From assembly GCA_934589155.1 (NCBI GenBank), contig CAKTNP010000012.1, forward strand, positions 1-51,897: a stretch of DNA of 51,897 nucleotides, read 5' to 3'. A program made the translations under genes and the position numbers. The notes beneath the pieces are model-generated. The model saw only the letters and a program-made list of their open reading frames with translations. It was not told the DNA's origin and did no database searches. Shown here piece by piece: positions 7,639 to 16,132 of this stretch; position 1 is the first letter of the stretch; the number at the start of each line of letters is the position of its first letter. The stretch comes from an uncultured Oscillospiraceae bacterium. GTDB lineage: Bacteria; Bacillota; Clostridia; Oscillospirales; Oscillospiraceae.

Positions 7639-8754
7639 TTACGAATCCAGATAATCATACACTGTTAGTACGTTTCGTATTGCTTCTTTATCAGATTGGC
7701 TCAAAGTCAAATCATATACATTGTGCTTTCCTTCAAAACGAACAATAACTTCCTCGGATGTTGTCATCGCCTCAAGCATCTTCATATCTGTTGTACCAAC
7801 ATTAAGTTGATCATAAGTCTCCCATACCACGCCGCCACTGTTATCACGATTAATCTCCCAGTAGTCAAAATTACAACTATACCGATGTGTTCCTGCAACT
7901 ATAGTTACCTTGTCATAAAAAACCCAATCTTCGCCCGTATAGTTCCATCGTATTACAATCCATGTGCTTCCCTTAGCCATACCGATATATGGTATGACAT
8001 AGCAACGTGTATCAATATAATCTGGCATAGCACTTGGCAGATAAAACGTCATATCCTGGACCTGATCATATTCTTTTGTAAAGTTTTCTGAAAGGATTCG
8101 TTTAGCTTCATCCTCTTTTTGAGAAATTAATTCTTTTTCTGCATCATTTAATTCCTGAAGCTTTGTTACTTTGTTACGGACACTGCCACTAGCATCTTGG
8201 TAAGTTTTCCTTGCATTTTCTATCTCAGAAGCCTTATCAATTGATACTTGGCCTATCCCATTTATCAAATCATCTATCTTTGCAGCCTCCTCAGCATCTG
8301 CCTTATCCTGAAGTTCAGAATAAGTTTGCTTAGCTTCATCAAGAATTTTCTTTTTGGTAACTGCATTTTTAACTGCATCATCCGCGTTTGTATAGGCTCT
8401 TTCTGCAGAAGTAATCTTATTTTTACAAGAAGTACTTAATGAAATCGTTCCAATTTTCTCAATTTCTAAGTCAATTTTGGCCGCTTCTTGTTTAATCTGC
8501 TCAGCTTTTACTAGATTGTCATACTCTGTCCTAGCATTTACAAGTTTTTCATAGTTGTCCACTTGGGCTACATCATCTTCACACAGCATCGAATACGATT
8601 CTTCTGCACTTTCAATAAGTTCCCCACTGTCTAGCGTAACAATGCCAATGGCATCTATCTGATCAATTACTGTCTTTGCCTCTTTACTTGTGCCGCACGA
8701 ACATAACAATAACATTATGCTTGTTAATAAGAAAAAGATAGAAAATTTTTTCAT
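7639..8754 (-). CDS. AT-rich lipoprotein with three alpha-helical repeats and a beta-rich C-terminal domain
   Basis: 371 aa. Signal peptide with lipobox LLCSC. Three degenerate repeats of about 55 residues follow (about 27-85, 92-152, 158-212), each of the form A-K-I-D-x-x-I-x-x-I-G-x-V-S-L ... I-x-x-A-E-x-x-Y ... V-x-N-x-V-T/K ... L-x-x-A. Such helical repeats are common in surface proteins of gut Clostridia. The C-terminal half (about 228-371) is rich in aromatic and beta-type sequence (TWIVIRWNYTGEDWVFYD, YSCNFDYWEINRD) and I do not recognise it. Base composition and codon use (AAA, ATT, AAT) differ sharply from all neighbours, suggesting transfer. RBS AAGGAGA, ATG at 8754, own strong promoter. 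Surface binding role only inferred. Confidence 0.8.
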   Translation of the reverse strand: MKKFSIFFLLTSIMLLLCSCGTSKEAKTVIDQIDAIGIVTLDSGELIESAEESYSMLCEDDVAQVDNYEKLVNARTEYDNLVKAEQIKQEAAKIDLEIEKIGTISLSTSCKNKITSAERAYTNADDAVKNAVTKKKILDEAKQTYSELQDKADAEEAAKIDDLINGIGQVSIDKASEIENARKTYQDASGSVRNKVTKLQELNDAEKELISQKEDEAKRILSENFTKEYDQVQDMTFYLPSAMPDYIDTRCYVIPYIGMAKGSTWIVIRWNYTGEDWVFYDKVTIVAGTHRYSCNFDYWEINRDNSGGVVWETYDQLNVGTTDMKMLEAMTTSEEVIVRFEGKHNVYDLTLSQSDKEAIRNVLTVYDYLDS

Positions 8755-8784
8755 ATGTATTCTCCTTTTTGTATTATATATTTG

Positions 8785-8813
8785 ATTATATCAGTTTCAA
8801 ACCGATGTGTCAA
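8785..8813 (-). promoter_or_regulatory. Perfect-consensus promoter of the island lipoprotein
   Basis: Minus strand TTGACA (8813-8808), exactly 17 bp, TATAAT (8790-8785), about 30 bp before the ATG. The -35 box lies inside the palindrome at 8803-8840, so a bound protein there would block RNA polymerase. Confidence 0.8.
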
Positions 8814-8840
8814 TATATATATATATATATTGACACATCG
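8803..8840. repeat. Perfect 38-bp palindrome (candidate operator or cruciform)
   Basis: The left arm starts CGATGTGTCAAT, the centre is alternating AT, and the right arm ends ATTGACACATCG; all 19 positions pair. It overlaps the lipoprotein -35 box and creates a mirrored TTGACA on the plus strand (8830-8835). There is no U-tract typical of a terminator. Confidence 0.85.
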
Positions 8841-8956
8841 TCGTCATTAAAAAAATATATTTGATTTTTATATCATTTTAATAATCATTTCTATAATCAG
8901 AGAATTCCGGTCATCCGTCCAACAACATTATAAATACTTGTCCAAACAATATAAAT
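8841..8956. other. AT-rich intergenic DNA, no gene recognised
   Basis: Rest of the 323-bp gap between the lipoprotein start and upp. Plus strand has TATAAT at 8892-8897 without a good -35; no ORF or RNA family is recognised. With the palindrome it forms the right part of the AT-rich island. Confidence 0.5.
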
Positions 8957-8991
8957 AGGCCTACCACCTGTAACGCACAGGCGGTAGGCCT
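8957..8991 (-). terminator. Terminator of the tsaE-tsaB-upp operon
   Basis: Stem 8957-8971 / 8977-8991 (AGGCCTACC... / ...GGTAGGCCT, one A-C mismatch, 5-nt loop). On the minus strand it is followed by ATTTATATTG. Located 87 nt beyond the upp stop. Confidence 0.65.
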
Positions 8992-9077
8992 TTCGCTCAT
9001 ATAAATTGTTTCAAAGTCCGGCGGCGCTTTTCTACGCAGACAGCCAGAGCCAGAGCTCCGCCTGTTTTTGTGCTTTT

Positions 9078-9707
9078 TTATTTGGTGCCGAAGATCCGGT
9101 CGCCGGCATCGCCCAGGCCGGGCACGATGTAGGCGTGGTCGTTGAGCTTTTCGTCCACGGCAGCCACGTACATATCCACATCGGGATGGGCCGTCCGGAC
9201 CGCCTCCACACCCTCGGGGGCGGCGATGATGTTCATCAGGGTGATGTTCTTGCAGCCGTACTTCTTGATGAAGTCAATGGCCGCCACGGCGCTGCCGCCG
9301 GTAGCCAGCATGGGATCCACAATGAACACCTGGCGCTCGGCAATATCGGGGGGCATCTTGCAGTAATACTCCACGGGCTCGTGGGTCTCCGGATCCCGGT
9401 ACAGGCCGATGTGGCCCACCTTGGCGGAGGGGATCAGGTCAATCATGGCGTCCACCATGCCCAGACCTGCCCGCAGCACGGGCACAATGGCCAGCTTCTT
9501 TCCGGCCAGCACCTTGACCTTCGCCTTGGCTACGGGGGTCTCGATCTCCACCTCCTCCAGAGGAAGGTTCCGAGTGGCCTCATAGCACATGAGGGCTGCG
9601 ATCTCGCCCACAAGCTCCCGGAATTCCTTTACGCCGGTATCCTTGTTCCGAAGGATGGAAAGCTTGTGCTGGATCAGGGGATGGTCTAGTACGGTTACAC
9701 TGCCCAT
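9078..9707 (-). CDS. upp: Uracil phosphoribosyltransferase
   Basis: 209 aa, full length. It converts uracil and PRPP to UMP in the cytoplasmic pyrimidine salvage pathway. Features: N-terminal [25 protein letters not shown]; the PRPP loop [11 protein letters not shown]; and a C-terminal uracil-binding stretch ([16 protein letters not shown]). ATG at 9707 with AGGAGA upstream. It follows tsaB by 21 bp and closes the operon; upp next to tsaEB is a loose association with no evident functional link. No uraA permease is nearby. Confidence 0.97.
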   Translation of the reverse strand: MGSVTVLDHPLIQHKLSILRNKDTGVKEFRELVGEIAALMCYEATRNLPLEEVEIETPVAKAKVKVLAGKKLAIVPVLRAGLGMVDAMIDLIPSAKVGHIGLYRDPETHEPVEYYCKMPPDIAERQVFIVDPMLATGGSAVAAIDFIKKYGCKNITLMNIIAAPEGVEAVRTAHPDVDMYVAAVDEKLNDHAYIVPGLGDAGDRIFGTK

Positions 9708-9728
9708 AACAAAATTCTCCTATCTTTT

Positions 9729-10433
9729 TTAGTCTATCCTACCCAGTCGCTGGAGCCGTTCCCGCTCCGCCTGAGATAAGCGTAAATAATTGGGGACCAG
9801 GGTACTGCCGTCCCCGTCTTCGCCTGCCAGGATCTTCTCCCGGGCGCACAGGGCCACACCGGCCGCCCGCTGCTGCCGCAGCTGCTCCGGCAGGAGCCGA
9901 AGGTCCTCCGGGCCGCTCAGAGTGCGCTTTGCCAGCTCTGCGCCGTCGCCTACCAGATAGATGGGGCCACCGCATTCCCGCAGGTCCGCCTCCAGTTCCT
10001 CCAGAGCAATGGCCCGGTCCTCCCGCAGCCGCACAAAAGCTCCGTTTTCCAAGGAAAACAGAGCGTTGTATACCTGGCTTCGCCGGGCGTCCATGACCGG
10101 GCAGTAAATACCGTCGGCCAGGGCCACATTCCGCGCCATAGCCTCCAGGGTGGAGACGCCGTAACAGGGGATCTCCAGCCCCCAGGCAAAGCCCTTGGCC
10201 GCGGCCACGCCGATGCGGATCCCCGTAAAGCTGCCGGGACCGGCGGCCACCGCCGCGTGGGTCACGTCCTTGGGTGTCTTTCCGGCACAGGACAGCATAT
10301 CCTGTGCCATTTTCAGCAGGGTCACGCTGTGGGTCAGGCCGCTGTTCTGATAGCTTTCCGCCAGAAGGGTGGTCTCATCCATCAGGGCCACGGACGCCGC
10401 CTTGGCCGAGGATTCAAAGGCTAGTATCAGCAT
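9729..10433 (-). CDS. tsaB: tRNA t6A biosynthesis protein TsaB
   Basis: 234 aa from the ATG at 10433, where MLILAFESS begins and GGGGGAGAG lies just upstream; the frame is open five codons further. ASKHA-fold features are LAFESSAKAASVAL, VAAGPGSFTGIRIGVAAAKGFAWG and YCPVMDARRSQVYNALF. TsaB is the inactive paralogue of TsaD that scaffolds TsaD and TsaE for threonylcarbamoylation of adenosine-37 in ANN-decoding tRNAs. The start overlaps the tsaE stop by 20 bp. The common next genes rimI and tsaD are absent here and must lie elsewhere. Confidence 0.95.
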   Translation of the reverse strand: MLILAFESSAKAASVALMDETTLLAESYQNSGLTHSVTLLKMAQDMLSCAGKTPKDVTHAAVAAGPGSFTGIRIGVAAAKGFAWGLEIPCYGVSTLEAMARNVALADGIYCPVMDARRSQVYNALFSLENGAFVRLREDRAIALEELEADLRECGGPIYLVGDGAELAKRTLSGPEDLRLLPEQLRQQRAAGVALCAREKILAGEDGDGSTLVPNYLRLSQAERERLQRLGRID

Positions 10434-10854
10434 CGCTCTCTCCCCCAATGGTGATTTTCCGCCGGTCAGGCGCCCCCTCCACCCGCTCGATGCGGACGGG
10501 GATGGCGCCCTCCATGGCCTCCCGGACGTTCTCGCTCCACTCCACGGCGCAAATACCGCCCCGGGTCAGGTAATCCTCCCAGCCGATGTCGAACAGCTCG
10601 TCGGCGCTGCCCAGCCGGTACATGTCAAAGTGGAACAGGGGCATCCGACCGGAAAGATACTCGTTTACGATGGTATAGGTGGGGCTGGTCACGGGCTCCG
10701 TGATCCCCAGGCCCCGGGCCAGCCCCCGGGTAAAGGCGGTCTTTCCCGCCCCCAGGTCTCCCTCATAGGCCAGGATCTGTCCCGGCCGGAGCTTTGACGC
10801 AAAGGCTTCCGCCAAAGCCTCGGTCTCCTCGGGACCGTTCGTGAAATAAACCAT
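10414..10854 (-). CDS. tsaE: tRNA t6A biosynthesis ATPase TsaE
   Basis: 146 aa from the ATG at 10854 with GGAAGG 8-10 bases upstream; the longer TTG start would destroy that site. P-loop GDLGAGKTAFTRGLA, the TsaE signature SPTYTIVNEY, and FHFDMYRL. TsaE is the ATPase that resets the TsaB-TsaD complex in t6A synthesis. First gene of the tsaE-tsaB-upp operon, divergent from the RodA-like gene. Confidence 0.95.
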   Translation of the reverse strand: MVYFTNGPEETEALAEAFASKLRPGQILAYEGDLGAGKTAFTRGLARGLGITEPVTSPTYTIVNEYLSGRMPLFHFDMYRLGSADELFDIGWEDYLTRGGICAVEWSENVREAMEGAIPVRIERVEGAPDRRKITIGGESDADTSL

Positions 10855-10872
10855 AGTCTCACCTTCCAAGAG

Positions 10873-10901
10873 ATTCTATCATATTTTTCCCAATTTGGAA
10901 A
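10873..10901 (-). promoter_or_regulatory. Likely promoter of tsaE-tsaB-upp
   Basis: Minus strand TTTCCA (10901-10896), 17 bp, TAGAAT (10878-10873), about 20 bp before the tsaE ATG. Confidence 0.45.
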
Positions 10902-10941
10902 GCCCTATTTTCGGAAGAAACCGGGAAACAGGAATTTTGTA

Positions 10942-10970
10942 TTTACTTCCAGGGCCGAAAATGGTACAAT
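10942..10970 (+). promoter_or_regulatory. Likely promoter of the RodA-like gene
   Basis: TTTACT (10942-10947), 17 bp, TACAAT (10965-10970). About 33 bp before the TTG start at 11003. Confidence 0.45.
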
Positions 10971-11002
10971 AGATTGACATCGCCTTGAGAGGAGGCAATC
11001 TA

Positions 11003-12157
11003 TTGCGAAAGATCACCGACCTTTTCCGGAATTTTGCCCGAACCGGGGATCTGGTGCTGCTGTTTCTGTGCCTGTTCACCAACAGCTTCGGCTGTCTGAT
11101 CGTGGCCAGCACCACCCGTCACCTGGGCTCTTCCCGTTTTGTGATCATCCAGCTTTTCGCCATGTTTCTAGGCGTACTGCTGTACATCATTCTGACCAAT
11201 ATCGACGTAGAGATTTTCACGGAGCGTCGGGGGCTGCTGGTGGCCTTCAATATTCTGCTGATGGCCATGCTGATCCCCTTCGGCACGGACAACGGCTCCG
11301 GCAATAAGAGCTGGATCGACTTTCCCCTGCTGCCCGTGAACATTCAGCCCGCCGAGATCTGTAAGATCACCTTCGTCATGATCCTGGCCAAAGTCATGGC
11401 CATTCACCAGGCCCATTTGTCCAGTCTGCGGTCCGTGGCCCATATGGGCCTCCACGCGGGTCTGATGATCGGCATGATCATGGTTCTGTCCCGGGACGCG
11501 GGCGTTGCCCTGATCTTCGTGTTTATCTTCATCGTCATGGTCTATGTGGCGGGACTGGATTACAGATGGATTCTGGCTGGCGTCCTGGCCCTGGCGGCTC
11601 TGCTGCCTCTGGTCTGGAACTACATGATGGACGATTACCAGCAGAACCGGATCCTGGTGCTGTTTGACTCCTCCATCGATCCCCAGGGCCTGTCCATCCG
11701 CTGGCATATGAAAAACAGCCTTCTGTCCCTGACCGCCGGCGGCATTACGGGCCAGGGCCTGTTTCACGGAAATCGGACCCAGATCGGCGCCCTGACGGCC
11801 CAGCATACGGACTTCATCTTCTCTGCCATCGGCGAAGAGTTGGGTTTCCTGGGCTGCTTCCTGGTGCTCCTGCTGCTGGCCGCCATCATCGTCCGGTGCG
11901 TCTACGTGGGTCTTCGGACCCCGGACTACTGCAACCGGCTGATCTGCGTGGGCGTGGCCTCCGCCATGGCCTTCCAGATCATCAGCAATGTAGGCATGTG
12001 CTTGGGATTGATGCCGGTCATCGGTCTGACCCTTCCCTTCATCAGCTACGGCGGCAGCTCCATCGTCTCCATGTACCTGTCCATGGGAATCATCTCCAGC
12101 ATCTACGCCCGCCCCACCCATAGTCAGCAGGATCTGTACATCCACGGTCCCATGTGA
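11003..12157 (+). CDS. FtsW/RodA/SpoVE-family peptidoglycan glycosyltransferase
   Basis: 384 aa. I prefer the TTG at 11003 because GAGGAGG sits at 10989-10995, seven bases before it. About ten TM helices. SEDS signatures include the extracellular KSWIDFPLLPVNIQPAEICKI (RodA form), the HTDFIFSAIGEELGF block, and the C-terminal GLTLPFISYGGSSI. SEDS proteins polymerise lipid II with a class B PBP. IQPAE and overall length fit RodA rather than FtsW, but the N-terminus and isolated location leave the paralogue open. No PBP2 gene is adjacent. Ended by a strong hairpin. Confidence 0.88.
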   Translation: MRKITDLFRNFARTGDLVLLFLCLFTNSFGCLIVASTTRHLGSSRFVIIQLFAMFLGVLLYIILTNIDVEIFTERRGLLVAFNILLMAMLIPFGTDNGSGNKSWIDFPLLPVNIQPAEICKITFVMILAKVMAIHQAHLSSLRSVAHMGLHAGLMIGMIMVLSRDAGVALIFVFIFIVMVYVAGLDYRWILAGVLALAALLPLVWNYMMDDYQQNRILVLFDSSIDPQGLSIRWHMKNSLLSLTAGGITGQGLFHGNRTQIGALTAQHTDFIFSAIGEELGFLGCFLVLLLLAAIIVRCVYVGLRTPDYCNRLICVGVASAMAFQIISNVGMCLGLMPVIGLTLPFISYGGSSIVSMYLSMGIISSIYARPTHSQQDLYIHGPM

Positions 12158-12172
12158 CCCCGTATCCATTCC

Positions 12173-12202
12173 AACCAGCCGCCCGGCCCCGGGCGGCTGG
12201 TT
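12173..12202 (+). terminator. Terminator of the RodA-like gene
   Basis: 14-bp G+C-rich stem AACCAGCCGCCCGG (12173-12186) / 12189-12202, followed by a TTTTC tract. Confidence 0.8.
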
Positions 12203-12287
12203 TTCTTCCCAAAAAATTCCCCCGGCTGTATAGAATTGCCACTTTGCGCAAACAATACCTCCGAACTCAATTTAGGAGGTTTTTTCC

Positions 12288-13556
12288 ATGAATCCTTCCC
12301 ACAGCAAGTCCGGCAAGCGGCGTAGTCCGCTGTCCATGGCCTTGATTTTGGCGCTTCTCCTTTCCCTGTTCCTTCCGGCCCAGGCCGCTGAGGCTCCGGA
12401 GCCCGGAACGCAGGCCCTTTCTCCCTCGGATTTCACCGCGGCAGAGGCCGAGCAGGAGCTGACCGGCGTATTCATCACCGGCGTTCCGGAGGGCGCCCGC
12501 CTGTGCCTGGGCGGCCGGGTCATTGCCCCCGGCGACGTGCTCTCCGCCGCCCAGCTTCAGAACCTGACCCTGGAGACCATGTCCCAGGAGGCCCAGGAGG
12601 TCCTGGTCAGCTATCTGCCCATCTGCGGCACCACCGTGGAGCGGGAAGCGGTGCTCACCATCTCTCTCAAGGGCTCCAAGGATCTGGCCCCGGAGGTCCG
12701 GGACGGCAGTATCCAGACCTACAAAAACCTGCCCAACTCCGGCCGCTTTGACGCCAAGGATCCCGAGGGCAGCGAGCTGGCCTTCACCGTCACCCGCCAG
12801 CCCCGCCGGGGCACCGTCACCGTTCAGGAGGACGGCAGCTTTCTCTTCACCCCCAAGAAAAACAAGGTAGGTAAGGACTACTTCACCTACACCGCCACGG
12901 ACGCCGCAGGCAATGTGTCGGAGGAGGCCACTGTGACCATCGAGATCCTGAAGCCCACGGACAGCCGCCTGTATTCCGATATTCCCCAGGAAACGGCACA
13001 GTTTGAGGCTCTCTGGATGAAAAATTCCGGTCTGTTCGCCGGGGCCCAGGTGGTGGACCACAGCTGTTTCCAGCCCGATGCCTCAGTGAGCCGGGGGGAG
13101 TTTCTGGCCATGGTCATGAAGCTCTTGGACATTCCCATGGATGAGGCCGCCGAGACCTCCGGCTTTGCCGACGAGGACGCGGCCCCCGAATGGCTGCTGC
13201 CCTATCTGCGGACGGCCATGCGCCTGGGGCTGATCTCCGGCACCGCCCAGGATACGGATGCCGCTGAGGCCCCCGTATTCCAGCCGGAGGCCGCCATCAC
13301 CGGGGCCGAGGCCACCGTCATGCTCCAGAACATTCTCCATCTGAGCCCCGCTGAGGAGGCGGAGACCGCCGCCCTGGAAACGGGGATCCCCGCCTGGGCT
13401 CAGGAGGCTGCTGCTGCCTTGTCCTCCGCCGGGATCCCTGTCTCCGCCACGGATGAACCCCTGACCCGGATGGAGGCGGCACACCTGCTCTACGCCGTCA
13501 GTGGCCAGGCGGAGCACGCCCCCGGTCTTGAGGTGTTCCAAGCCCAGGAGGGTTGA
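12288..13556 (+). CDS. Secreted SLH-domain protein with a cadherin-like module
   Basis: 422 aa. ATG at 12288 with TTTAGGAGG nine bases upstream. Signal peptide cleaved near AQA-AEA (about residue 33). A Ser/Ala-rich segment is followed by an Ig/cadherin-like beta domain at about 140-225 (DPEGSELAFTVTRQP, TPKKNKVGKDYFTYTATDAAGN). The rest (about 230-420) is S-layer-homology-like: SDIPQETAQFEALWMKNSGLFAG, FQPDASVSRGEFLAMVMKLL, FQPEAAITGAEATVMLQNIL, repeated as degenerate SLH motifs. SLH domains bind pyruvylated cell-wall polymers. Monocistronic; the last SLH motif is weak. Confidence 0.82.
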   Translation: MNPSHSKSGKRRSPLSMALILALLLSLFLPAQAAEAPEPGTQALSPSDFTAAEAEQELTGVFITGVPEGARLCLGGRVIAPGDVLSAAQLQNLTLETMSQEAQEVLVSYLPICGTTVEREAVLTISLKGSKDLAPEVRDGSIQTYKNLPNSGRFDAKDPEGSELAFTVTRQPRRGTVTVQEDGSFLFTPKKNKVGKDYFTYTATDAAGNVSEEATVTIEILKPTDSRLYSDIPQETAQFEALWMKNSGLFAGAQVVDHSCFQPDASVSRGEFLAMVMKLLDIPMDEAAETSGFADEDAAPEWLLPYLRTAMRLGLISGTAQDTDAAEAPVFQPEAAITGAEATVMLQNILHLSPAEEAETAALETGIPAWAQEAAAALSSAGIPVSATDEPLTRMEAAHLLYAVSGQAEHAPGLEVFQAQEG

Positions 13557-13577
13557 TCTTTTTCCAGCGTTTCCGCA

Positions 13578-13613
13578 AAAAGCGGGTCCAGGCAGCTGCC
13601 TGGACCCGCTTTT
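13578..13613. terminator. Bidirectional terminator, perfect 36-bp palindrome
   Basis: AAAAGCGGGTCCAGGCAG (13578-13595) is exactly complementary to 13596-13613, between the converging SLH gene and the 13624-13956 gene; the right arm ends in TTTT. Confidence 0.8.
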
Positions 13614-13623
13614 CTGTGCTGTT

Positions 13624-13956
13624 TTATTCCTTGGACCCGGTCTGCTCATCCAGGTCGGCCTTCTCCGCTGCGTTCTGCTCCGGCGTCACGCTGTCCTGGT
13701 TCCGGAGTTCCCGGATCCTGGCAAAGGCAGCCTCGATCTTCTCGAGCTCCCGGTCGTACTCGGGACCGGAGGGAGCCGCTCCCGCCTTGCTGTCCCGGTA
13801 ATACAGCTTGCCCAGGGCCTGATAGGCTGTGCGGACCTTATCCTCCTCGGCGCAGATGCTCACGCTGGTTCTGGCAGCCCTTGCAGCTCGGCTGGCCGCC
13901 CCGGCCATAGTGCCCAGGACCCCGGCGGCCTTGTTTTTCAGTTCGTCAAAATTCAT
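13624..13956 (-). CDS. Small helical protein of unknown function
   Basis: 110 aa, no signal or TM segment. N-terminal Ala-rich amphipathic helix (NKAAGVLGTMAGAASRAARAA), then EEDKVRTAYQALGKLYYRD and a charged coiled coil (YDRELEKIEAAFARIRELRNQ). It resembles the coiled-coil part of Firmicute proteins that often carry a C-terminal zinc ribbon, which is missing here. The start overlaps the lgt stop by 4 bp, so it is the last gene of the M16-lgt operon. Function unknown. Confidence 0.7.
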   Translation of the reverse strand: MNFDELKNKAAGVLGTMAGAASRAARAARTSVSICAEEDKVRTAYQALGKLYYRDSKAGAAPSGPEYDRELEKIEAAFARIRELRNQDSVTPEQNAAEKADLDEQTGSKE

Positions 13957-14843
13957 GCTTTATCCTCCTTCGTTTCTGTCTGCTCGGCAGCTTCTTCCGC
14001 AGCCTTTCGGGCCGCCACGCGGTTTACAAACAGCTTCTCCGGGTCATTTTTTCGGAAAAAGCGCAGATACACCAGCAAGATCCCGCCTACCACAAAGGAC
14101 AGGGCCGCCAGCAGCTGACTCACCCGGATGTCCGTGGAGCCCAGATACAGGCTGTCGGTCCGCAGGCCCTCGATCCAGGCCCGGCCCAGGCCGTACCAGG
14201 CGGCATAGCCCAGGGCAATCTCGCCATCGAATTTCCGGTGCTTGGACAGAAAGTGCAGCAGTACAAAGCCCACCAGGTTCCACACCGATTCATAGAGGAA
14301 TGTGGGGTGATAATAGGTCACGACCCCTGTTGCCGGGTTCAATAATCCCATCCGCAGGAAGCTGTCCGTCTCAGCGCCGAAGGCCTCCCGGTTCACGAAG
14401 TTGCCCCACCGGCCGAAGCACTGACCGATCAGAAATCCCAGCATCACCAGATCCAGCACAGCGGGAATGCTCAGCTTCTTCACCTTGCAGAACACGATCA
14501 CGCCGATGATGGCTCCGATGACGCCGCCGTAAATGGCCAGACCGCCCTTCCAGATATACAGGCAGGAAATGGGATCGTCCCGGTAAAGATCCCACTGGAA
14601 AATGCAGTAATAAGCCCGGGCGCAGATAATGGCAAAGGGCACAACGGCCAGAACGCCATCGGTCAGGTCGTCGGCGGTGAAGCCGAACTCCTTGGCTCGC
14701 TTGCAGGCATAAAGCACCGCCAGCATCATGCCGAAGGCAATGATCACGCCGTACCAGCGAATTTCCAGGCTCCCGATTGAAAAGCCCAGGGAGGGGTTCA
14801 GCTTCAACCCCAATCCGGGGAATGTGATCTCCGTGTATGTCAT
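13953..14843 (-). CDS. lgt: Prolipoprotein diacylglyceryl transferase
   Basis: 296 aa from the ATG at 14843, which has AAGGAGAG upstream and begins two bases after the preceding stop; the open frame beyond it overlaps the M16 gene and is not coding. Multi-pass membrane enzyme. Lgt signature: GRWGNFVNREAFG (phosphatidylglycerol site), with HPTFLYES and a C-terminal RDSLYLG-type region. It transfers diacylglycerol to the lipobox Cys of prolipoproteins such as those at 25-1350 and 7639-8754. The C-terminus is a charged Ala/Glu tail. Confidence 0.96.
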   Translation of the reverse strand: MTYTEITFPGLGLKLNPSLGFSIGSLEIRWYGVIIAFGMMLAVLYACKRAKEFGFTADDLTDGVLAVVPFAIICARAYYCIFQWDLYRDDPISCLYIWKGGLAIYGGVIGAIIGVIVFCKVKKLSIPAVLDLVMLGFLIGQCFGRWGNFVNREAFGAETDSFLRMGLLNPATGVVTYYHPTFLYESVWNLVGFVLLHFLSKHRKFDGEIALGYAAWYGLGRAWIEGLRTDSLYLGSTDIRVSQLLAALSFVVGGILLVYLRFFRKNDPEKLFVNRVAARKAAEEAAEQTETKEDKA

Positions 14844-14845
14844 GG

Positions 14846-16132
14846 TTATCTCTCCTTCCGATCTCTTGGCAGCACCATGGCCAGAGACATATGCTCCGGT
14901 ACCACGGTCTGCCGCAGAAATGCTTCCACTTCTTCCCGGGTTGCAGCGGCGCAGACCGCCGGGAAGTCCAAATATGTCGCCCCGGCAAAATGCCCGGCAC
15001 AGATCTGATAGCACAGGCTGTCGAAGCTGTCCAGGTCTCGGATCCGGCGTCCCAGCTCGCTTTTCTTCAGCCGCCGGAACAAGCCTTCGTCCAGCCCTTC
15101 CCGGCTCAGGCGCTGCCACTCCTCCAGAACTGCATCCCGTACCGCCTCCGGCGCATCGCTGTCACCGCCGCAGAAAAACACCGCCGTCCCGGGGAACATC
15201 TCATAGCCCACACCAAAGGAACCGTCGATGAGTCCCTTCTCATACAGCCGCAGATACAAGGGGGAGGATTCCCCCATCAGAGTCTCTGCCGCCAGGTCTC
15301 CCAGATACTGCGCCCGCAGATTCCCCGGCCCCGGCCTCGGATTCAGGCGTTTGAAGCCCATCTGAAAGGTGGGCATGGCCACATCCATTTCCAGAACCGT
15401 TTTGCTCCGGGGACAGATCAGATCCTCCCGGGGCCCCAGATCCCGGCGCAGCTCCGGCGGCGGGCCGGTGTCCGGCAGCATCCTGGCAGCGATCTTTTCC
15501 ACCTGCTCCGGATCCACGTCCCCCACCACGCTCAGGACCATATTCCCGGGATGGTAAAAGGCCCGGTGGCAGTCGTACAGCAGTTCCGGCGTGATGCTCC
15601 GGATGCTCTCCAGATCTCCGGCAATCGGGACCCGCACCGGGTGAGTCCGGTACATGGCCCGCAGCAGCTCCTCGTACACCCTGGCGTCAGGGCTGTCCTC
15701 CCCCATCCGGATCTCCTGGGCGATGATCCCCCGCTCCCGCTCCACGCTTTCCTCCGTGAAATAGGGGGTGGACACAAACCGGAGCAGAAGCTCCAGGCAT
15801 CGGTCAAAGTGTTCCGTGCACCGGAAGTAGTAGGCCGTCATGTCATAGGTGGTAAAGGCGTTAAGGCTGGCCCCTAGACCGGAATAGACCTGCATCACGT
15901 CCAGGTCCGGAAGGTCGAACACCTTATGTTCCAGGTAGTGGGCCACACCGGCGGGGGTGGTCATTTTCCTCCCGTTCAGGTCGAAGGTCATATCCATGGA
16001 ACCGTAGTTCACCGCCAGATAGGCGTACTTCTCGGCAAAACCCGGCTTTCTCACCACATAGACCGGCAGACCGTTGGGCAGGACCGCTGTGTAGAGTTCT
16101 TCCTCCACCAGGGGGTAATCCGTTTTCCTCAT
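14846..16132 (-). CDS. M16 peptidase, catalytic partner (YfmH type)
   Basis: 428 aa. The inverted zinc site HxxEH is present as HYLEH (about residues 66-70), with a downstream Glu in ERGIIAQEI. Two M16 domains are recognisable (N-terminal about 20-205, C-terminal about 210-428). M16B peptidases work as active/inactive pairs; the upstream gene encodes the zinc-less partner. In bacilli this pair is named from its link with EF-P 5-aminopentanol modification, but no efp or ymfI gene is here. ATGA overlap with the upstream partner; lgt follows after two bases. Confidence 0.9.
   Translation of the reverse strand: MRKTDYPLVEEELYTAVLPNGLPVYVVRKPGFAEKYAYLAVNYGSMDMTFDLNGRKMTTPAGVAHYLEHKVFDLPDLDVMQVYSGLGASLNAFTTYDMTAYYFRCTEHFDRCLELLLRFVSTPYFTEESVERERGIIAQEIRMGEDSPDARVYEELLRAMYRTHPVRVPIAGDLESIRSITPELLYDCHRAFYHPGNMVLSVVGDVDPEQVEKIAARMLPDTGPPPELRRDLGPREDLICPRSKTVLEMDVAMPTFQMGFKRLNPRPGPGNLRAQYLGDLAAETLMGESSPLYLRLYEKGLIDGSFGVGYEMFPGTAVFFCGGDSDAPEAVRDAVLEEWQRLSREGLDEGLFRRLKKSELGRRIRDLDSFDSLCYQICAGHFAGATYLDFPAVCAAATREEVEAFLRQTVVPEHMSLAMVLPRDRKER

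Noticed and set aside
8811..8831. Simple (AT)n microsatellite
   Set aside because: The flanking arms extend it to a perfect 38-bp palindrome, so simple repeat is not the best description.
14844..15119. N-terminal extension of Lgt
   Set aside because: It overlaps the M16 gene and lacks an RBS; the conserved Lgt start and AAGGAGAG are at 14843.
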